DNA of 64,000 nt from Aminobacter sp. HY435 (lineage in GTDB: Bacteria; Pseudomonadota; Alphaproteobacteria; Rhizobiales; Rhizobiaceae). The translations under genes were made by a program, and so were the position numbers. The stretch covers positions 62,001 to 126,000 of the forward strand of contig NZ_JANKZL010000013.1 of assembly GCF_027568395.1 (NCBI RefSeq), given 5' to 3'. Under the pieces are notes generated by a model. That model was not told the origin of the DNA. It saw only the letters and a list, made by a program, of their open reading frames with translations, and did no database searches. This document shows positions 36,059 through 45,513 of this stretch, in pieces; positions within the stretch are counted from its first letter, which is position 1, and every line of letters begins with the position of its first letter.

Positions 36059-36789
36059 GTACTCCTCCCATTGGATGCGTTGGTCTTATTATGGGCGATC
36101 ACGCGATTGATCCCCGCATAATGCTTGTCGAGCCGGTCCTTGGCGCCGGCGAGATCACGAGCCTCGACCGCATCGACGATGGCCGCGTGGTCGCGCCAGG
36201 TCTGCATGGGGTCGGAATTGTCGAGATTGACGAAGTCGGATGCCTTGTAGAACGCCAGCCAGAACACCTCGATCAGGCGCGACAGCACGTCATTGTCCTG
36301 GCAGCGGAACAGAAGCTGGTGGAAGTGCCGGTCCTCGTTCGGGAAGCTCTCGCCGCGTTCCGCATGCGTCCGCATCTTGCCCAAAGTCTCGCGCAGTTCG
36401 CGGATGTCCTCGGGCCCGATCATCTCAATCGTCTTTTCGATCAGCCCCACCTCGAGAGTCTGGCGGATAACAATCACTTCTTCGATCTGCTTGAGTGCGC
36501 TGCCCAAGCCATAGGCGAGGTTCTCGAGCAGGGGCTCGAAGGAGAAGGCCTTGACGAAGACGCCGATGCCGCGGCGCGACTCCAGGACGCCCACCGATTC
36601 CAGCGCCTTGATGCCCTCGCGAACCGAATTGCGGCTGACACCCAGCTGGACCGCCAGGTCGCCCTCGGGCGGCAGCGGCGCGCCAGCCTCAAGTCCGTTG
36701 TCGTCGATATAGGCGCGAAGGCTCTCCTGCACGGATACATGCAGAAGGGGGGCTCGTTTCAGCGGCTTGATCGATTTCAGGCTCATCAT
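36055..36789 (-). CDS. FadR-subfamily GntR regulator (NanR-like)
   Basis: A 244-residue GntR protein with N-terminal winged helix (EGDLAVQLGVSRNSVREGIK) and a C-terminal FCD domain with metal-ligand candidates (DEDRHFHQLLF region, DHAAIVDAVEARD). E. coli NanR is in the same subfamily and binds repeated GGTATA boxes; here GGATAT boxes lie in the region upstream of this gene. Start at 36789 or the adjacent ATG 36786; GGAG is better spaced for 36786. It is the first gene of the transporter/aldolase operon and divergent from nanM, implying autoregulation. Confidence 0.87.
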   Translation of the reverse strand: MMSLKSIKPLKRAPLLHVSVQESLRAYIDDNGLEAGAPLPPEGDLAVQLGVSRNSVREGIKALESVGVLESRRGIGVFVKAFSFEPLLENLAYGLGSALKQIEEVIVIRQTLEVGLIEKTIEMIGPEDIRELRETLGKMRTHAERGESFPNEDRHFHQLLFRCQDNDVLSRLIEVFWLAFYKASDFVNLDNSDPMQTWRDHAAIVDAVEARDLAGAKDRLDKHYAGINRVIAHNKTNASNGRST

Positions 36790-36841
36790 CGTCTCCGGTT
36801 GCCTGCGGGCGGTCCGAAAAACAGCTACAGGCGGGAAATTA

Positions 36842-36885
36842 CCCACTTGTAGGATATCTGTCAATTGGATATTAGATGCCCACTT
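36842..36885. promoter_or_regulatory. Repeated operator region between NanR-like gene and nanM
   Basis: The block contains two CCCACTTGT repeats (36842-36850 and 36879-36887) and two GGATAT boxes (36852-36857 and 36867-36872), plus TGTAGGATA at 36848-36856. The same elements recur upstream of the oxidoreductase pair at 27491-27517. The rest of the 363-base interval to nanM shows no gene. Confidence 0.55.
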
Positions 36886-37152
36886 GTTGTCACACAGCAT
36901 CATGGATAGCGCGGATGCTTGACCGACCGAAGTGCAATCGCCGCAGCAACGCCCTGCCGGGCCTCTCCTCCACAACTCTTGGAGGCAGCAGCGCCGCATT
37001 CCACGCCGCCATGTCCGCGGCGGCTTCCCGCCTGATGGCACGGGCCTATCGCCTTTCACCCGAATTCGGAGCGTTCGAGCCGGCAGCGCAGCAGCGCGTG
37101 CCAGGGTTCGCGCTGCGTCAGCCCGCAAGCAACACAATGGAGGAATGCCTGC

Positions 37153-38319
37153 ATGTCCCAGTCTTCAATCGCGAGAACCCTGGCAATGAGCGCCACTGTA
37201 CTTACCCTGTCGACGGCGGCCGCCATGGCCGCTGACGCCTGGCCGGACCTGCCCGTCGGCATCAAGAGCGGTGTCGCCGCCCGCGTCGGCGACACGGCCT
37301 ATGTCGGCCTCGGCTCGGCTGGCACCGACTTCTATTCGCTCGACCTCGCCAATCCCGCCGCAGGCTGGGTGAAGCGTGCGGCCTTTGCCGGCCCGGCCAC
37401 CAACGGCGCGGCGGCAGCCGTTTCCGGCGGCAAGATCTTCGTCTTCAGTGGCAACGGAAAGGCAAGCGCGGACGCCAAGTCGCCGATCATCTTCGACACG
37501 GTCTTCGCCTACGACACCGCATCCGACAGCTGGTCCAAGGTCGACACGGCGACCCCGGTCGGCCTGTCGGGCGCCAAGGCGCTGCCGCTGAAGGACGGCC
37601 GCATCGCGATCGTCGGCGGCTACAACAAGGAATTGTTCGACAAGTATCTCGCCGACGTCGCCGCCACCGACAAGGAGAAGAACCCGGAGGGCTTCAAGAA
37701 GCTCGTCAACGGCTACATGGGCATGGAACCCAAGGAGTATCGCTGGAACACCAAGGTGCTGTCCTACGACCCCTCGGCCAACAGCTGGGGCACGCTGGGC
37801 GACAACCCGTTCCTGCCCAACTGCGATTCCGCCGTCGTAGCTCGGGGCGACGACGCCTTCATGGTGATCAGCGGCGAGGTCAAGCCGGGCCTGCGCACGC
37901 CCGAGGTCAAGCAGGTCAAGGTCGATGCCCAGGCGGATGACTGGCACAAGCTGGCCGACCTGCCCAAGCCTTCGGCCAATGAGCGCCAGGAAGGCGTTGC
38001 CGGCGCTTTCGCCGGTGAGGCGGGAGGGGCCGTGCTGGTTGCCGGCGGCGCCAATTTCGTCGGCGCCCAGGCCAATGCCGAAGCCGGCAAATGGTTTGCC
38101 CATGACGGTCTCAAGAAGGGCTGGCGTGACGAGGTCTACGCCTTTGACGGCAAGGGCTGGAAGGAAGCGGGCAAGCTGCCGCACGGCCTTGCCTATGGCG
38201 CTTCCTTCTCGACAGCTGAAGGCCTGGTCATCGTCGGCGGCGAGGACGGCGAGGGCAAGCCGCGCAGCGAGGTCTTCCTGCTGAAATGGGACGGCAAGGC
38301 GGTCTCCGTGGACAACTGA
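37153..38319 (+). CDS. nanM: N-acetylneuraminate epimerase (mutarotase), kelch beta-propeller
   Basis: A 388-residue secreted kelch-repeat protein closely matching E. coli NanM, which equilibrates sialic acid anomers in the periplasm. The signal peptide is residues 1-27 (cleavage after MAADA-type site). Family hallmarks appear in order: [70 protein letters not shown] and [15 protein letters not shown] lies upstream of the ATG. It is divergent from the NanR-like repressor and is the anchor for reading this region as sialic acid metabolism. Confidence 0.9.
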   Translation: MSQSSIARTLAMSATVLTLSTAAAMAADAWPDLPVGIKSGVAARVGDTAYVGLGSAGTDFYSLDLANPAAGWVKRAAFAGPATNGAAAAVSGGKIFVFSGNGKASADAKSPIIFDTVFAYDTASDSWSKVDTATPVGLSGAKALPLKDGRIAIVGGYNKELFDKYLADVAATDKEKNPEGFKKLVNGYMGMEPKEYRWNTKVLSYDPSANSWGTLGDNPFLPNCDSAVVARGDDAFMVISGEVKPGLRTPEVKQVKVDAQADDWHKLADLPKPSANERQEGVAGAFAGEAGGAVLVAGGANFVGAQANAEAGKWFAHDGLKKGWRDEVYAFDGKGWKEAGKLPHGLAYGASFSTAEGLVIVGGEDGEGKPRSEVFLLKWDGKAVSVDN

Positions 38320-38334
38320 TCCGCTTCCTGGTGC

Positions 38335-38364
38335 CTGCCGCCGTCCCGTGGATGGCGGCAGTTT
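38335..38364 (+). terminator. Terminator hairpin after nanM
   Basis: CTGCCGCC (38335-38342) pairs with GGCGGCAG (38354-38361), followed by TTT. The stem is strong but the T run is short. Confidence 0.6.
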
Positions 38365-38466
38365 CGCGGCTCGCGCGCTTGCCAGTCCGGCCCCTGTCAT
38401 ACCGTGGGGCAGCGGACCGCCGCAAAAATAACCAAAGCGATCGTGCCAATAGCTTGAGCATCGCAA

Positions 38467-39624
38467 ATGGATTATTCCATGGCGATGGAATATCGCATCC
38501 ACCCGTTGCCGCTGGATCGGCTCGTCGGCCCCGCGTCGCGCGCCACCGAAACGCTTGTCCGCCTCGATGAGCGCATCGCCCGCTCGCCTGTCGGCCAAGG
38601 GTTCGTCGAGCGTAGCCATTTCATGGACGCAGCGTCGTCGCTGTGGCTCGACGGCGAGCTCGTGCATCTCGAGGACCTGGTCCTGCACGATGCCCGGATG
38701 GACATCCGCACGCCGACTCATGAACTGAGCCGGGCGCATGAAATCCTGCGCCTGCGGCGCCAGATGCTCGGCAACAAGCCGGACTGGGCGCTTGGCCGCG
38801 AGGGGTTGTCCATCCTGTGCGGGCGAGGGGCGGCAACGGCGGTGCATGAGGACAAGCCGCAGTCGTCCGCGCGCGTGGCCGAACTTGCCGATGATGACGA
38901 CGACGATGCAGATGGCGACAACAGTCTGAGTGTCGAAATGGCTGCGCTGGACGCCGCCCTGGCGCGCGCCCAGGCTGTCGTGGAGCGCGCCCTCGACGAG
39001 ACGGCTTCCGTTGTCGCGAGCAGGTCGGCCAAGGCAGCTTCGAACGACCGCAACCCGCTGATCTACGACCTCGAATGGGACGAGAGCGAGCGCCTTGCCG
39101 AGTGGACGCTGCGGGTAGCGGAAACCGCGGGCTTGCCCGCGGTGCTTCGCGCGGCGGTCGCGTTCGAAGCCTGGAATGTGATTGCGCCGTTGCAGCATGC
39201 GCCCTGGCTGGGGCGTCTTCTCATCGCCGCCTTGCTGCGCGAGGCGGGGCTCACATCGGCGCATCTGAGCGCCCTCAACATCGGCGCCCGCATGATCCCG
39301 CGTGACAGGCGCAACGCTCCCGAACGCGCCGCCCGGCTGATCGCCTTTCTGGACGGCGTCCATGAAACCGCGGCTGCGGGGCTGAAGGAACACGACCGGC
39401 TGATACTCGCCAAGACACAGATGGAACGCCGGCTCAAGGGGCGGCGGTCGACCTCCAAGCTGCCGGAGGTGATCGAATTCGTGCTGTCGCGGCCGCTGGT
39501 TACGTCCGGCATGGTGGAAAAGCAGGTCGGCGTTACCGCTGCCGGCGCGCTCGGCCTGATTGCCCAGCTCGACCTGCGCGAAGTCACCGGACGCGGCCGG
39601 TATCGTGCCTGGGGCATCCTCTGA
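38467..39624 (+). CDS. RHE_PE00001 family protein (DUF1612 plus helix-turn-helix)
   Basis: A 385-residue protein of a family seen mainly on rhizobial plasmids and accessory regions. The conserved N-terminal part includes GFVERSHFMDAASSLWLDGE, LVHLEDLVLHDARMDIRTPT and HELSRAHEILRLRR. An acidic linker (DDDDDDADGD) divides it from a helical domain and a C-terminal winged-helix-like segment (VTSGMVEKQVGVTAAGALGL). Start may be 38467, 38479 or 38485; no clear ribosome site decides. Function is unknown, probably DNA-binding. It has no operon partner here. Confidence 0.8.
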   Translation: MDYSMAMEYRIHPLPLDRLVGPASRATETLVRLDERIARSPVGQGFVERSHFMDAASSLWLDGELVHLEDLVLHDARMDIRTPTHELSRAHEILRLRRQMLGNKPDWALGREGLSILCGRGAATAVHEDKPQSSARVAELADDDDDDADGDNSLSVEMAALDAALARAQAVVERALDETASVVASRSAKAASNDRNPLIYDLEWDESERLAEWTLRVAETAGLPAVLRAAVAFEAWNVIAPLQHAPWLGRLLIAALLREAGLTSAHLSALNIGARMIPRDRRNAPERAARLIAFLDGVHETAAAGLKEHDRLILAKTQMERRLKGRRSTSKLPEVIEFVLSRPLVTSGMVEKQVGVTAAGALGLIAQLDLREVTGRGRYRAWGIL

Positions 39625-39672
39625 CGCGTGCAATAAATTTCACGAACTGTGCTTGCTTGATGTCTTTTGACA

Positions 39673-39686
39673 TGAAATATATTTCA
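39673..39686. promoter_or_regulatory. Perfect 14-bp palindrome in the sugar operon promoter
   Basis: TGAAATATATTTCA equals its reverse complement. A TTGACA (39667-39672) touches its left side, placing the palindrome in the spacer of a possible -35/-10 pair upstream of the operon starting at 39836. The SorC regulator in the same operon is the natural candidate to bind it. Confidence 0.6.
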
Positions 39687-39835
39687 GTTGATGAATTTTA
39701 TTGACATGCCTCATCCGGGCTGCAATTCTCACTACACCGGGCTTCGGGAGGAAGGCCGGACAAATCAATCCACATGGCGCGGCGCTGCGGCGGCCGGCAA
39801 TGATTGTTGATCTGGCTTCGGCCAAGGGAGGGAAC

Positions 39836-40864
39836 TTGCGTAAATTTCTGAGCACGCTCGCGCTTGCCGCGGCGACCACGACCATTCTCGGCTCGGGTTA
39901 TGCCCAGTCTGCCGAAAATCCATTCAAGTGCGCACCCGGCGAAAAATACGTCATGAACGTCATGGTGTCTGGCGTCGAATACTGGTTCCCGGTCTACGAG
40001 ATGTTCAAGCAGGCCGGCCAGCAGTTCGGCTGCGAGACCGAATACACCGGCACGCCGGAATATGACGTCAACAAGCAGATTGCGACCTTCGACCAGGCGC
40101 TTGCCCAGAAGCCGGCTGGCATCCTGGTTCATCCGATGAATTCCGATCCGTTCATCGAGCCGATCAACCGCGCCATCGACCAGGGCACGGCGGTTGTGAC
40201 CTTTGCTGCCGACTCGCCCAATTCCAAGCGTACCTCGTTCATCACCTCCGACAATCTGGCTGAAGGCACCTATGCCGCTGATGCCGTCGCCAAGGCGATG
40301 GACGGCAAGGGCGAATACGCCGTCCTCGAAAACCCCGGCCAGGACAATCACGACAAGCGCGTCTCGGCCTTCATCGCCCGCATGGAAGCCAAGTGGCCGG
40401 ACATGAAGCTGGTTGGTCGCGCGGCCTCCAACCAGGATCCGACCAAGGCCTATCAGGCGGTGCTCAGCCTGGCCCAGGCGCACCCTGAACTGGGCGCGGT
40501 GTTCATGCCCGAGGCCAACTCGGCCATCGGCGCCGCACAGGCGGCCAAGGAAGGCGGCGGCAAGATCAAGGTCATGCTCGCTGACGTCAACGCCAAGATC
40601 CTCGACATGATCAAGGCCGGCGAGATCTACGGGTCGGTCAACCCCAACCAGGGCATGCAGGGCTACATGGGCTTCATGCTTTTGTGGCTGGCCAAGCATC
40701 CCGAACTGATCGACCCGATGAACGACACCAAGCGTTCGGGCGCCAACGGCATGAGCGTGCCCTTCGTCGACAACGGCTTCTCCATCGTCACGGCCGAAAA
40801 CGCCGACGACTTCTACTGGGACAAGTACCTGCAGCGTCGCGGCACCAAGGGCATCGAGGAATAA
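39836..40864 (+). CDS. Sugar ABC transporter substrate-binding protein (RbsB-like)
   Basis: A 342-residue periplasmic binding protein of the ribose/autoinducer type. I start at TTG 39836, with GGGAGGGA just upstream, giving a compact signal peptide (RKFLSTLALAAATTTILGSG) with cleavage near AQSAEN. An in-frame ATG lies at 39800. The mature chain has the type-1 fold pattern (PEYDVNKQIATFDQALAQKP, ILVHPMNSDP). It is the first gene of the large operon; a hairpin follows it. Confidence 0.88.
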   Translation: MRKFLSTLALAAATTTILGSGYAQSAENPFKCAPGEKYVMNVMVSGVEYWFPVYEMFKQAGQQFGCETEYTGTPEYDVNKQIATFDQALAQKPAGILVHPMNSDPFIEPINRAIDQGTAVVTFAADSPNSKRTSFITSDNLAEGTYAADAVAKAMDGKGEYAVLENPGQDNHDKRVSAFIARMEAKWPDMKLVGRAASNQDPTKAYQAVLSLAQAHPELGAVFMPEANSAIGAAQAAKEGGGKIKVMLADVNAKILDMIKAGEIYGSVNPNQGMQGYMGFMLLWLAKHPELIDPMNDTKRSGANGMSVPFVDNGFSIVTAENADDFYWDKYLQRRGTKGIEE

Positions 40865-40900
40865 GCAACCCTCGGTCATTCGTGCTTGACTGCGATATCG

Positions 40901-40924
40901 TGACGGGGCGTTTGCGCCCCGTCA
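40901..40924 (+). other. Intercistronic hairpin after binding-protein gene
   Basis: TGACGGGGCG (40901-40910) and CGCCCCGTCA (40915-40924) form a perfect 10-bp stem with a TTTG loop and no T run. Such structures usually protect the upstream binding-protein mRNA from 3' decay and lower downstream expression. Confidence 0.7.
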
Positions 40925-40966
40925 TCCAGCCTTGAACCTCTCCCTTGCGCCAGTGAAAGTTGACAG

Positions 40967-42499
40967 ATGTCGACGCCCATCCTCGAGATCAGGAACATTT
41001 CGAAGTCGTTCGGCCCGGTAAAGGCTCTGACCGGCATCGACTTTGCGCTCGCCGAGGGTGAGATTCATGCGCTGTGCGGCGAAAATGGCGCCGGCAAGTC
41101 GACGCTGATGAACATCATCGCCGGCGTCCTGCAGCCCGACGAAGGCGACATCCGCATTGCCGGCGACAAGGTTGTGGTTGCCTCGCCGGCCGCGGCCCAG
41201 AAGCTTGGCATCGCGCTCGTCCACCAGGAGATCGCGCTTTGCCCGGACGCGACGGTGGCCGAGAACATCTACATGTCCGCCATCAACGGTCGGCGTGCTC
41301 CGCTGATGAATTTCAATCGGCTCCACGCCGATGCGCAGAAGGTCATGGACCTCCTGGCGCCGATCCCCGTGCGGACCAAGGTCGCTGATCTTTCCATTTC
41401 CAACCAGCAGCTCGTCGAGATCGCCAAGGCGCTGACGCTCGACTGCCGCGTGCTCATCCTCGACGAGCCCACCGCGGCACTGACCGAGCCTGAGGCGCAG
41501 CGCCTGTTCGGCATTGTCCGCGGTCTCAAGGCACGCGGCATCTCCGTTGTCTACATCAGCCATCGCATGGCCGAGATCTTTTCGCTGTGCGACCGTGTGA
41601 CGGTTTTCCGCGACGGCCGTTACGTCGCCACAGATGACATCGCGGCGGTGACGCCCGACGATGTCGTGCGCAAGATGGTTGGCCGCGAGATCACCCAGCT
41701 TTACCCCGACAAGTTGCAAGGAACCCCAGGGACCTCGCTGTTGTCGGTCAGGCGCCTGTCGGACGGTTCGCGCTGCGACGATGTCAGCTTCGAGCTGCGC
41801 GCCGGCGAGATTCTCGGCATTGGCGGGCTGATCGGTTCGGGCCGCAGCGAAATCGCGCAAGCCTTGTGCGGCCTTCGCGCCGCCAGGTCAGGCGACGTGA
41901 CCATCGGCGGCGCGCCCGTCCGCGTCTCCAGCTATTCCGACGCCGTCAAGGCAGGGCTGGTCTACCTCTCCGAAGACCGCAAGGGCTCGGGCGTGTTTCT
42001 CGACATGTCGATTGCCGCCAACGTCTCGGCTCTCGACCTTGCCAAGCTGACCGGCGCGAGCGGTCTGCTCGACCGGCGCGCCGAAAACGCCCAGGCGCAG
42101 GACCTGACAAAACGCCTTGGCGTGCGCATGGCCGGCGTCGGCGCAGCCGTGTCGACGCTGAGCGGCGGCAACCAGCAGAAGGTGGCCATCGCCAAGCAGC
42201 TTTCGGTCGACCCCAAGGTGATGATCATGGACGAGCCGACGCGCGGCATCGACGTCGGCGCCAAGGCCGAGATCCATCGCCTGTTGCGCGACCTGTCTCG
42301 GCGCGGAGTCGGCATCATCGTCATCTCGTCGGAAATGCCCGAACTGATCGGCCTGTGCGACCGCGTGCTGGTTGTCCGGGAAGGCCGGATAGCCGGCGAA
42401 CTGGCATCGGACGAATTGAGCGAGGAAGCGATCATCATGCTCGCGTCGGGCGTCCAGCCAACAGCCCATATCAATCAGCAGGCCCACAATGTCGCCTAG
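40967..42499 (+). CDS. Sugar ABC transporter double-ATPase (RbsA/LsrA-like)
   Basis: A 510-residue fusion of two ABC domains. The first has Walker [10 protein letters not shown], Walker [14 protein letters not shown], and [13 protein letters not shown] in place of the LSGGQ signature. The second has LIGSGRSE in the degenerate Walker A place, [15 protein letters not shown] and [13 protein letters not shown]. This layout is diagnostic of CUT2 carbohydrate importers. It overlaps the permease gene by 11 bases. Confidence 0.94.
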   Translation: MSTPILEIRNISKSFGPVKALTGIDFALAEGEIHALCGENGAGKSTLMNIIAGVLQPDEGDIRIAGDKVVVASPAAAQKLGIALVHQEIALCPDATVAENIYMSAINGRRAPLMNFNRLHADAQKVMDLLAPIPVRTKVADLSISNQQLVEIAKALTLDCRVLILDEPTAALTEPEAQRLFGIVRGLKARGISVVYISHRMAEIFSLCDRVTVFRDGRYVATDDIAAVTPDDVVRKMVGREITQLYPDKLQGTPGTSLLSVRRLSDGSRCDDVSFELRAGEILGIGGLIGSGRSEIAQALCGLRAARSGDVTIGGAPVRVSSYSDAVKAGLVYLSEDRKGSGVFLDMSIAANVSALDLAKLTGASGLLDRRAENAQAQDLTKRLGVRMAGVGAAVSTLSGGNQQKVAIAKQLSVDPKVMIMDEPTRGIDVGAKAEIHRLLRDLSRRGVGIIVISSEMPELIGLCDRVLVVREGRIAGELASDELSEEAIIMLASGVQPTAHINQQAHNVA

Positions 42500-43505
42500 A
42501 GAAGCGGAAGCACAGACCATGCCGGCGGAGACGAATGTTCAAGCGCAGGGCGCTCAGTGGAACCTCGCGCGGCTCGGCTCGATGCGCGAGGCGGGGCTGA
42601 TCGTCATCATCCTGGCGCTATGCATCGCCATGTCGTTCGCCTCGCCGCATTTCCTGACATGGGGCAATTTCCGCGCCATGCTGATGAGCTTTTCGATCGA
42701 GGGCATCGTCGTCGTCGGCATGACCATCCTGCTCATCGTCGGCGGTATCGATCTCTCGGTCGGCTCGGTGGTCTGCTTTTCCATGGTGGTGTCGGGCGCG
42801 CTGTTTCTCGCCGGGCTCGACCCGTGGACGGCCAGCCTGATCGGCATCGCCGTCAGCGCGCTGATCGGCGCGGTCATGGGCTTTTTCGTCACCGTGGTCG
42901 GGCTCAATCATTTCATCACCTCGCTTGCCGCGATGGTGATCGTGCGCGGACTATGCCTGGTCATCACCAAAGGTACGCCGCTGTCGCTGTTCACTCTGCC
43001 GCCGGCGTTCAAGGCGATCGGCCAGGGCAGCTTCCAGGGCGTGCCATATGTCATCATCATCTTCGTGGTGGTGGTCGCGATCTTCGACTTCCTGCTGCGC
43101 CGGGCAACCGCGTTCCGCAAGGTGTTCTACACCGGCTCCAACGAGAAGGCGGCGCAGTATTCGGGCATCCGCACCAAGCAGGTGAAGTTCTGGGTGACGG
43201 TGCTGTGCTCGACGCTGGCCGGATTTGCGGGCGTCATCTACATGTCCCGCTTCGGGGCGGCGACGCCCACCTTCGGCGCCGGCATGGAGCTCAACATCAT
43301 CGCAGCCGCGGTGATCGGCGGCGCCTCGCTCAACGGCGGGTCGGGCACGATCTTCGGCGCAATCCTCGGCATGGCCCTGCTGTCGGTCGTCACCAGCTCG
43401 CTGATTCTGCTCGACATCTCCGTGTACTGGCAGGACATGATCAAGGGCTGCATCCTGCTCGCCGCAGTCTCAATCGACCACTTGCTTCACCGCAAGAAGG
43501 CCTGA
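42489..43505 (+). CDS. Sugar ABC transporter permease (RbsC/LsrC-like)
   Basis: A 338-residue CUT2 permease with about nine membrane helices and the family stretch [17 protein letters not shown]. The later [20 protein letters not shown] and [20 protein letters not shown] segments are equally typical. Starts at 42489 and 42519 are both possible; the latter has GGAAG upstream. A single permease gene implies a homodimer. Confidence 0.93.
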   Translation: MSPREAEAQTMPAETNVQAQGAQWNLARLGSMREAGLIVIILALCIAMSFASPHFLTWGNFRAMLMSFSIEGIVVVGMTILLIVGGIDLSVGSVVCFSMVVSGALFLAGLDPWTASLIGIAVSALIGAVMGFFVTVVGLNHFITSLAAMVIVRGLCLVITKGTPLSLFTLPPAFKAIGQGSFQGVPYVIIIFVVVVAIFDFLLRRATAFRKVFYTGSNEKAAQYSGIRTKQVKFWVTVLCSTLAGFAGVIYMSRFGAATPTFGAGMELNIIAAAVIGGASLNGGSGTIFGAILGMALLSVVTSSLILLDISVYWQDMIKGCILLAAVSIDHLLHRKKA

Positions 43506-43516
43506 GGGAGACGAAC

Positions 43517-44500
43517 ATGGCAAGCAACAGCAATTCCCGCGACGACACCACCATTGCGCGGCAGATGCACCAGGCACTGGTTCTTCACTATATGGAGGGC
43601 AAGACCCAGGCCGAGATCGCGCACGAGCTTGGTATCTCGCATGCCACCGTCAACCGCCTGATCAAGCGCGGCCATCAGATGGGCCTCGTCGAGATCAAGA
43701 TCAAGTCGCCGATCGAGCACCTGGTCGGCATCGAAGCCCGGCTCGTGGCGCTTGGCGGCATCGAGCGCGCCATCGTCGTGCCCTCGCTCGGCGACAATCC
43801 GCAGACCGCTCTGCAGCGTGTCGGCGAGGCGGCTGCCGGCCTGCTCGAGGAAACGATCAAGGACGGCGACACCATTTCCATCACCGGCGGCAAGGGCGTT
43901 TCGGCCGTCGTTGCCGGCATGAGCTCAAACAAGCAATGCCAGGTCGAAGTGATCCCGGCGACCGGACTGGTGCAGGGCAAGCATTACACCGACGTCAACC
44001 ACGTCGCATCGCTGATGGCCGACAAGCTCGGTGGCAGGGCCTACCAGATCCATGCGCCGCTGTTTGCCGACAGCCCCGAGCAGCGCAACATGCTGATGGG
44101 CGTCAGCTCCGTCTCCGACGTCTTCCGCAAGGCGCGCGAGGCAAGCATCGCCGTGGTTGGCATCGGTTCGATCCTGACCGACGACTCGAGTTACTACGAC
44201 CTGCACCCGACATCGAGCACCGACAGGCAAGCCATCGAGCGGTCCGGAGCGGCGGGCGAGCTGCTCGCCAACCTGATCGATGCCGATGGCAAGGTCTGCG
44301 ACTACAACCTCAACCGCTGTCTGGTTTCGCTGACGCTTGAGGAATTCGCCACCATTCCGCGTTCCATCGGCATTGCCAGCGGCGCGAGCAAGGTGGCGCC
44401 GATCCTCAGCGCCATGCGCGGCAATCATCTCGACATCATCGTTACCGACGAAGCCACAGCCTTGAAGGTTCTGGAACTCGCCGAGGGGAAACCAGCATGA
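43517..44500 (+). CDS. SorC/DeoR-type sugar-binding transcriptional regulator (EryD/LsrR-like)
   Basis: A 327-residue regulator: helix-turn-helix KTQAEIAHELGISHATVNRL (about residues 29-48) followed by a sugar-phosphate isomerase-like effector domain (ISITGGKGVSAVV, VVGIGSILTDDS, and IASGASKVAPILSAMRG). LsrR and EryD belong to this family and respond to phosphorylated ligands made by the co-encoded kinase. Here an FGGY kinase is in the same operon, so its product may be the inducer. It overlaps the aldo-keto reductase gene by 4 bases. Confidence 0.9.
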   Translation: MASNSNSRDDTTIARQMHQALVLHYMEGKTQAEIAHELGISHATVNRLIKRGHQMGLVEIKIKSPIEHLVGIEARLVALGGIERAIVVPSLGDNPQTALQRVGEAAAGLLEETIKDGDTISITGGKGVSAVVAGMSSNKQCQVEVIPATGLVQGKHYTDVNHVASLMADKLGGRAYQIHAPLFADSPEQRNMLMGVSSVSDVFRKAREASIAVVGIGSILTDDSSYYDLHPTSSTDRQAIERSGAAGELLANLIDADGKVCDYNLNRCLVSLTLEEFATIPRSIGIASGASKVAPILSAMRGNHLDIIVTDEATALKVLELAEGKPA

Positions 44501-45492
44501 ATTCTGGCCAGATTATCCGCAGGATCGGTAAGTCCGACGTCTCCGCTTCAGCCGTAGGTCTCGGCACCTGGGCGATCGGCGGCTGGATGTGGGGTGGGAC
44601 CGACGAGCAGGCCTCCATCGGAGCCATCCATGCTTCCATCGACGCCGGCGTCTCGCTGATCGACACCGCGCCAGCCTATGGTCTCGGCCGTAGCGAGGAG
44701 ATCGTCGGCAAGGCGATCAAGGGCCGCCGAGACAAGGTGATGATCGCCACCAAATGCGGCCTCAACTGGCAGACGGGCAAGGGCAACTATTTCTTCGACC
44801 AGGACGGCTTGCCGGTGCATCGCTATCTCGGCGCCGACGGCATCACCCACGAGGTCGAGCAGAGCCTGCGCCGCCTCGGCACCGATCATATCGATCTCTA
44901 CATCACGCATTGGCAGGACCCGACGACGCCGATCGCCGAAACGATGGAAGCGCTTGCCAGCCTGAAGAAAGCCGGCAAGATCCGCGCCATCGGGGCGAGC
45001 AATATCAGCGTTGCCGAGCTTGAGTCCTATGTCGCAGCGGGGCAGATCGACGCCATCCAGGAGCGCTATTCGATGCTCGACCGCGAGATCGAACAGACGC
45101 TTCTGCCGGTGACCACGGCGAATGATGTCGCGACGCTGAGCTATTCTTCGCTGGCCCTTGGCCTGCTTTCGGGCGCCATCGACCCGGCGCGCCAGTTCAC
45201 CGGCGACGATCAGCGTAAGGACAATCCACGTTTCTCCGAGGCCAACAGGCACAAGGTCGCCGCCTTCAAGGCAGCGATTGCCCCTGTCATCGACCAGCAC
45301 GGGGCGACGATGGCGCAGATCGCCATCGCCTGGACGCTGACGCAGCCGGGGATCACCTTCGGGCTGTGCGGCGCGCGCAATGCGGAGCAGGCGCTGGACA
45401 ATGCCAAAGCTGGGCGGATCGTGCTCGATGCGGACGATCTGGCGCTCATCGATGCGGCGATCACGCGGCATCTCGTGGCCATGGACGCCTGA
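44497..45492 (+). CDS. Aldo/keto reductase
   Basis: A 331-residue NADP-type oxidoreductase with the TIM-barrel tetrad: Asp56 and Tyr61 (DTAPAYGLG), Lys86 (IATKCG) and His in LYITHWQDP. Cofactor-binding features near the C-terminus (LCGARNAEQALDNA) fit the family. It starts in the regulator stop (ATGA). Within the operon it probably interconverts a sugar or ketone with a polyol. Confidence 0.92.
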   Translation: MNSGQIIRRIGKSDVSASAVGLGTWAIGGWMWGGTDEQASIGAIHASIDAGVSLIDTAPAYGLGRSEEIVGKAIKGRRDKVMIATKCGLNWQTGKGNYFFDQDGLPVHRYLGADGITHEVEQSLRRLGTDHIDLYITHWQDPTTPIAETMEALASLKKAGKIRAIGASNISVAELESYVAAGQIDAIQERYSMLDREIEQTLLPVTTANDVATLSYSSLALGLLSGAIDPARQFTGDDQRKDNPRFSEANRHKVAAFKAAIAPVIDQHGATMAQIAIAWTLTQPGITFGLCGARNAEQALDNAKAGRIVLDADDLALIDAAITRHLVAMDA

Positions 45493-45513
45493 TCGAAGAG
45501 GCCGGCTAACATC

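Noticed and set aside
36876-37235. 119-codon plus-strand frame before nanM
   Set aside because: It overlaps the nanM signal peptide in another frame and has no homology-like features.
42557-43516. Upstream extension of the SorC regulator frame across the permease
   Set aside because: The added region is the shadow of a clear CUT2 permease; the regulator start at 43517 is well placed.
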